Source of the DNA: UBA1479 sp002706405
Lineage (GTDB): Bacteria > Pseudomonadota > Alphaproteobacteria > Rhodospirillales > Casp-alpha2
Assembly: GCA_963972255.1 (NCBI GenBank)
Contig: CAXATO010000014.1
Coordinates: 49,978-113,977, forward strand
Reading direction: 5' to 3'
DNA: 64,000 nucleotides
Part shown: positions 60,118-64,000 of the stretch, in pieces
Layout: each line of letters opens with the position of its first letter
Position numbering within the stretch: position 1 is the first letter of the stretch
Translations under genes and position numbers: made by a program
The notes under the pieces: model-generated
What the model was told of the DNA's origin: nothing
The model's input: only the letters and a program-made list of their open reading frames with translations
The model's database searches: none

Positions 60118-61083
60118 ATGCTTCGTTTCATCAGTGAACGCCTGATCCAGTCGGCCGTCGTTTTGGCGGTTATGTCATTCGTCATCTTCGGGCTGATCGG
60201 CCTGATGCCGGGCGATCCGGTGGATCTGATGATTTCCGCCGACCCGGACCTGACCTCCGCCGACGTCGCCAAGCTGCGGGAAATCTATGGCCTCGACCGT
60301 CCAGTGGCGGAACGCTACGGCAGCTGGCTGCTGTCCGTGCTGCAAGGCGATTTCGGGTTCTCCCGCCTGTTCGCCAAGCCCGTGTTCGATATTCTCGGCC
60401 CGGCCCTGGGCAACACCCTCATGTTGCTCGGGATCAGCCTGGCCCTGGCCCTTTGCATCGGCCTGCCGCTCGGCATCTGGGCTGCCGTCAGGCCCTATTC
60501 CCTGCGCGATTATTCGGTCAATCTGTTCGCCTTCGCCGGCATCTCGATCCCGTCGTTCTGGCTCGGCCTGCTGCTGATCATCCTGTTCGCGGTGATCCTG
60601 GGCTGGCTGCCGGCGGGCGGACTGGGCACGCCGGGCATGGACGGCTGGTCGGACAAGCTGATCTACCTGGTCCTGCCCGCGACCAGCCTGACCCTGGCCA
60701 GCGTCGGCGGCCATACCCGCTACATGCGCGCCAGCATGCTGGAGACCCTGCGCCAGGATTATATCCGCACGGCCCGCGCCAAGGGCTTGCCGGAACGGCG
60801 GGTCGTGCTCGGCCATGCGCTGCGCAACGCCTTGATCCCGGTGACGACGATCATCGCCCTGGATTTCGGCACGTTGTTTTCCGGCGCGCTGATCACCGAA
60901 ACCATCTTCGCCTATCCGGGCATGGGCAAACTGACCTTCGACGCGGTCATGGGAAATGATTTCAACCTCGCCCTCGTCTGCCTGCTGCTGGCGACCCTGG
61001 TGACGCTGGTGGGAAACATCCTGGCCGATCTTGCCTATGCCTGGCTCGATCCCCGCATCGGCTTCGAAGGAAAACGGCATTGA
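60118..61083 (+). CDS. peptide-type ABC permease DppB/OppB
   Basis: A 321-residue permease with six helices. The N-terminus MLRFISERLIQSAVVLAVMSFVIFGLIGLMPGDPVDLM, the GLDRPVAERYGSWLLSVLQGDFGFS block and the EAA loop RTARAKGLPERRVVLGHALRNALIPV are typical of DppB. Its stop overlaps the TTG start of the next permease gene. ATPase genes for this system are not in the window. Confidence 0.95.
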   Translation: MLRFISERLIQSAVVLAVMSFVIFGLIGLMPGDPVDLMISADPDLTSADVAKLREIYGLDRPVAERYGSWLLSVLQGDFGFSRLFAKPVFDILGPALGNTLMLLGISLALALCIGLPLGIWAAVRPYSLRDYSVNLFAFAGISIPSFWLGLLLIILFAVILGWLPAGGLGTPGMDGWSDKLIYLVLPATSLTLASVGGHTRYMRASMLETLRQDYIRTARAKGLPERRVVLGHALRNALIPVTTIIALDFGTLFSGALITETIFAYPGMGKLTFDAVMGNDFNLALVCLLLATLVTLVGNILADLAYAWLDPRIGFEGKRH

Positions 61084-62009
61084 GCGACGCCGCCATCACC
61101 GCCGCCTCGACGCCGCTCGCCCTGGTCACCCGGCGGTTCCTACGCCATCGGCTCGCCCTGATCAGTGCCGGGGTGCTGACGGTGCTGGCAGCGGCCAGCC
61201 TGCTCGCCCCGGTGATCGAAGGCTGGCTCGGCCTTGACGCCAACGCGGTCGATCTGTTCAACCGCCTAACCCCGCCGAGCGCGGCCCATCCGTTGGGCAC
61301 GGACGAGGCCGGACGCGACGTGCTGGTGCGCCTGCTGTACGGCGGGCGGGTGTCGCTGTTCGTCGGCATCGCGGCAGCCCTGACGGCGGCGGTCCTGGGC
61401 ACGACCGTGGGGCTGCTGTCGGGCTATTTCGGCGGCCGGCTGGATGCCCTTTTCATGCGCCTGACAGACGGGGTCATCGCCCTGCCCCTGCTGCCGCTGT
61501 TGATCGTGCTGGCGGCCATCGATCTGCAGAAGCTGGGGTTTTCCGCCGAGGCCGCCCAGGCAGAAAGCATGAGCCTCTATCGCATCGTCGTCATCGTGGC
61601 GCTGGTCGGCTGGACCACCGTGGCGCGCCTGGTCCGCGCGACGGCGCTTTCCTTGCGCGAACGTCCCTTCGTCCTGGCCGCCCGCGCCCAGGGGGCCTCG
61701 TCGTTCCGCATCATGACCGTGCACATCCTGCCCAATCTGGCGTCGCCGATCATCGTCGCGACGACACTCTCCGTCGGCAACGTGATCCTGCTGGAATCGG
61801 TCCTGAGTTTCCTGGGCCTGGGCATACAGCCGCCCCTGCCCAGCTGGGGCAACCTGCTGACCAATGCCCAGGAACTGATCTGGGACGCCCCGGCGCTGGC
61901 CGTCTATCCGGGCCTCGCCATTTTCGTCACCGTGATCGCCTTCAACTTCGTCGGCGACGGGCTGCAGGACGCGCTTGATCCTCGGTCGCTGGAGCGCGGG
62001 AAGCGTTAG
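61080..62009 (+). CDS. peptide-type ABC permease DppC/OppC
   Basis: A 309-residue permease with six helices. HPLGTDEAGRDVLVRLLYGGRVSLFVGI, the EAA loop ERPFVLAARAQGASSFRIMTVHILPN and FLGLGIQPPLPSWGNLL are DppC signatures. The start is TTG 61080, coupled to dppB by a 4-bp overlap. It forms the translocation channel with the upstream permease. Confidence 0.95.
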   Translation: MSDAAITAASTPLALVTRRFLRHRLALISAGVLTVLAAASLLAPVIEGWLGLDANAVDLFNRLTPPSAAHPLGTDEAGRDVLVRLLYGGRVSLFVGIAAALTAAVLGTTVGLLSGYFGGRLDALFMRLTDGVIALPLLPLLIVLAAIDLQKLGFSAEAAQAESMSLYRIVVIVALVGWTTVARLVRATALSLRERPFVLAARAQGASSFRIMTVHILPNLASPIIVATTLSVGNVILLESVLSFLGLGIQPPLPSWGNLLTNAQELIWDAPALAVYPGLAIFVTVIAFNFVGDGLQDALDPRSLERGKR

Positions 62010-62093
62010 GGACCCGGCAACGATTTATAATCTTTGAATGTGTCTGTCGCACGACGTAATCTGGCGAAAACGCCATCCTGGGAGACCTCCGAC

Positions 62094-63002
62094 ATGCGTC
62101 TGTTTCACCCCCTCGCCTTCACCTTTGTCCTGTTCGCCCTGCTGGCCGCCGCCCTGCCCGCCGCCGCCGAGGAAGTCCGCATCAAGCCCGGCGCCCTGAC
62201 CCTCAACGCGCAATTGGATATGGCGTCCGACAAGACCCTGAAGGACGGCGTCGTGCTGATCGTCCACGGCACCCTGGCCCATAACGACATGGAAACCCTG
62301 AAGACCTTGCGCGGCGTGCTCAACGACCGGGGCCTCAATACGCTCGCCATCAACCTGTCGCTCGCCATCGACGACCGCCACGGCATGTACGATTGCAAGA
62401 CCCCGCACCGTCACCGCCATCTCGACGCGCTTGACGAGATCTCCGCCTGGATGGACTGGCTCAAGGGCCAGGGCGCCGGACCGGTGGTGCTGCTCGGCCA
62501 TTCGCGGGGCGGCAATCAGGCCGCGCGTTATGTCGCCGAGCGGGGGAATGGGCTGCTGCGCAAGCTGGTCCTGATGGCCCCCACCACCTGGAGCGCGGAC
62601 AAGGCCGCCCAGGGATTCGAAAAAGCGCACGGCCGGCCCTTGGGGCCGGACCTTGAAACCGCCGAGGCAATGACCAAGGCCGGCAAGGGCGACATGCTAT
62701 TGGAAAAGCCGGGCCTGCTTTACTGCCCGACGGCCAAGGTATCGGCAGCCAGTTTCGTCAGCTACTACCGGCCGGACCCGCGTTTCGACACGCCCTCTAT
62801 CCTAAGTGAAATCAACGTGCCGGTGCTGATCATGGCGGGATCGAACGACACCGTCGTCGCGGACCTTCCCGCGAAGATGGCGGGCAAGGCCGACGGAAAA
62901 CGGATCACGTTCAAGGTGATCGACGGCGCCGATCATTTCTTCCTCGATCTCTATGCCGAGGACGTGGCCGATGCCATGGAGGCCTTTCTCGCGGAAGGAT
63001 GA
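62094..63002 (+). CDS. secreted alpha/beta hydrolase
   Basis: A 302-residue protein with a signal peptide (residues 1-25, cleavage after AAA). The oxyanion region VLIVHGTLAHNDMETL, nucleophile elbow LLGHSRGGNQ (catalytic Ser), a late Asp in MAGSNDTVV and a His in GADHFFLDLY form the usual triad. GGGAG lies 9 nt before ATG 62094. Substrate is unknown. A gap of about 85 bp separates it from the transporter genes. Confidence 0.88.
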   Translation: MRLFHPLAFTFVLFALLAAALPAAAEEVRIKPGALTLNAQLDMASDKTLKDGVVLIVHGTLAHNDMETLKTLRGVLNDRGLNTLAINLSLAIDDRHGMYDCKTPHRHRHLDALDEISAWMDWLKGQGAGPVVLLGHSRGGNQAARYVAERGNGLLRKLVLMAPTTWSADKAAQGFEKAHGRPLGPDLETAEAMTKAGKGDMLLEKPGLLYCPTAKVSAASFVSYYRPDPRFDTPSILSEINVPVLIMAGSNDTVVADLPAKMAGKADGKRITFKVIDGADHFFLDLYAEDVADAMEAFLAEG

Positions 63003-63034
63003 GGCCGGGCAGCCCCCTACCCGGCCTCGCCCGG

Positions 63035-63868
63035 TTAGTGGGACATCACCACAGGCACTGTCTGATGCGACAGCACCACATTGGTGACTCCACCCAGGAT
63101 CAGTTCCGACCAGCGGGCATGGCCATAGGCGCCCATGACCATCATGTCCGCCGACATGTCGGCGGCGCGGGACAGCAGCAGGTTACCGACGTCGAGTTCG
63201 TCCGAAGTCACGTGGCTGGCCTCGACCTTTACGCCGTGGCGCGCCAGATGGGCCGCGATATCGGCGCCGGGATCGCGGCGTTCGTCCGGCGTGCGGTCCG
63301 GATTGGCGACCATGACCACGACCTTTTCCGCCGCCTGCAGGAGCGGCATGGCATCGTGGATGGCACGGGACGCCAGGGGGCCTTCGTCCCAGGCAACCAG
63401 AATCCGCTTTCCGGCAAGGTCGCCGGAATAGCCATGGGGCAGCACCATCACCGGCCGCCCGGCGGTCAGAATCAACCGGTCCGGCAGGTCGCGGTCACCG
63501 GGGAACAGGCTTTGCTCCGGGTCCGGCTGGCTGACGATCGTCAGATCCGCGTAGCGGCAGTGAAAACCGAGCACCCGGCCCTCGTCGCCTTCCTGCTGGC
63601 GCCATTCCACAGACAGGCCGGAATTGGCGGTCGCCTTGTCGAAGGCGGCCTTGGCGCGGGACGCGGCTTCCTCGGCCGAGGCGCGCTGGGCTTCCAGGAC
63701 TTCGGCGGTGATTTGCACCTCCGCGTAGGCGGGGATGTAGGGGCGCGGAATCGCGTAGACGCCGACCAGATGGGCGCCATGGGCGTTGGCCAGAGACATC
63801 CCGGCTTTCAGGCGCCGGTCCGATTCCGAGGTCAGGTCGATTTGGACAAGAATATCTTTGAGCGACAT
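63035..63868 (-). CDS. tandem-domain universal stress protein
   Basis: A 277-residue protein with two UspA domains (residues about 1-145 and 150-277). The second contains the nucleotide-binding pattern MGAYGHARWSELILGGVTN close to G-2x-G-9x-G-(S/T), while the first lacks it. The start ATG 63868 follows a GGGAGA site. A FNR/FixK-like box upstream suggests induction under low oxygen. Tandem Usp proteins are common targets of this regulation. Confidence 0.93.
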   Translation of the reverse strand: MSLKDILVQIDLTSESDRRLKAGMSLANAHGAHLVGVYAIPRPYIPAYAEVQITAEVLEAQRASAEEAASRAKAAFDKATANSGLSVEWRQQEGDEGRVLGFHCRYADLTIVSQPDPEQSLFPGDRDLPDRLILTAGRPVMVLPHGYSGDLAGKRILVAWDEGPLASRAIHDAMPLLQAAEKVVVMVANPDRTPDERRDPGADIAAHLARHGVKVEASHVTSDELDVGNLLLSRAADMSADMMVMGAYGHARWSELILGGVTNVVLSHQTVPVVMSH

Positions 63869-63928
63869 TTGAATCTCCCGTGGTGAAAGGGCATATCATC
63901 ATCAAACCCCCGATAGGACTAGGGGGAC

Positions 63929-63942
63929 ATGACCTGCATCAA
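63929..63942 (-). promoter_or_regulatory. FNR/FixK-type binding site upstream of usp
   Basis: On the minus strand TTGATGCAGGTCAT agrees with TTGAT-N4-RTCAA at all fixed positions but the last. Its centre is about 67 bp upstream of the usp start; a site centred at -41.5 would put transcription start near 63894, with a TTTGAT -10-like hexamer at 63901-63906. Confidence 0.6.
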
Positions 63943-64000
63943 GCGCCGGCAAAGAATTTCGTCTTCCCCATTGCTCTGCGCCGGGTGCCTGGACCAAACT

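Noticed and set aside
1..64000. Prophage, insertion sequence or CRISPR array.
   Set aside because: No integrase, transposase, phage structural gene, terminal inverted repeats with target duplication, or regularly spaced repeats were seen on reading both strands.

Overview
This is a GC-rich bacterial chromosome segment with tightly packed operons, many ATGA or 4-bp start/stop overlaps, and no phage, transposase or CRISPR signal. The gene content points to an alphaproteobacterium, probably of the Rhodospirillales type. The main reasons are a mitochondrial-type NDUFS4-like complex I accessory protein, a Tad/Cpa pilus of the Caulobacter kind, a bacterial ELM1-family protein and a FNR/FixK-type box. 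The lineage is my inference from gene content; nothing in the window names it.

Layout. 0-2.3 kb: end of an unknown gene, a tandem pair of Lin0512-family proteins, tRNA-Arg(TCT), an NDUFS4-like protein, tRNA-Pro(TGG) and a DUF192 protein. 2.5-10.1 kb: a ten-gene Mrp-type cation/proton antiporter operon (E, F, G, DUF4040, B, C, D, D, a small membrane protein, D). It has three ND2/ND4/ND5-like subunits and no full-length MrpA. 10.1-13.4 kb: a three-gene amidoligase set (ATP-grasp, alpha-E, transglutaminase). 13.5-15.8 kb: a secreted hypothetical protein and an IlvD/Edd dehydratase. 15.9-20.9 kb: a complete branched-chain amino acid type ABC importer (livKHMGF order). 21-25 kb: a solitary SocA/Panacea protein, a hypothetical gene with a structured leader, a membrane-anchored hydrolase, a lipoprotein and a membrane-anchored unknown. 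25-27.5 kb: glutaryl-CoA dehydrogenase, a HAD phosphatase and a MarR regulator.

27.6-39.6 kb: the Tad (Flp) pilus locus: a TadD-like TPR lipoprotein, tadC, tadB, tadA/cpaF, cpaE, cpaD, cpaC, cpaB, cpaA and flp on the minus strand, with tadG diverging. Two TadE-like pseudopilins lie 7-8 kb away (46.9-48.1 kb), beyond an RND efflux pair and an arsRC-ACR3 arsenic operon. 48.3-54.8 kb: catabolic and regulatory genes: a FAH-fold hydrolase, a TIM-barrel enzyme, an ELM1 protein, a PAS protein, then a GntR regulator, an ectoine-hydroxylase-like dioxygenase and a SAF-domain dehydrogenase in one operon. 54.9-58 kb: a TPR-sulfotransferase and pyrE. 58-62 kb: a peptide-type ABC substrate-binding protein and two permeases, interrupted by an opposite-strand DUF559 gene and a short palindrome. 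62-64 kb: a secreted hydrolase and a tandem universal stress protein preceded by a FNR/FixK-like box.

The points most worth a second look are: the Lin0512 pair, in which one copy has lost the family motif; the apparent AUA start in the Mrp operon; the triple-D Mrp complex; the structured leader at about 22.4 kb; the intercistronic hairpin after the pilin gene; and the GntR-dioxygenase-dehydrogenase operon with its inverted-repeat operator. I did not find a wholly new multi-gene system that I could defend from sequence alone.
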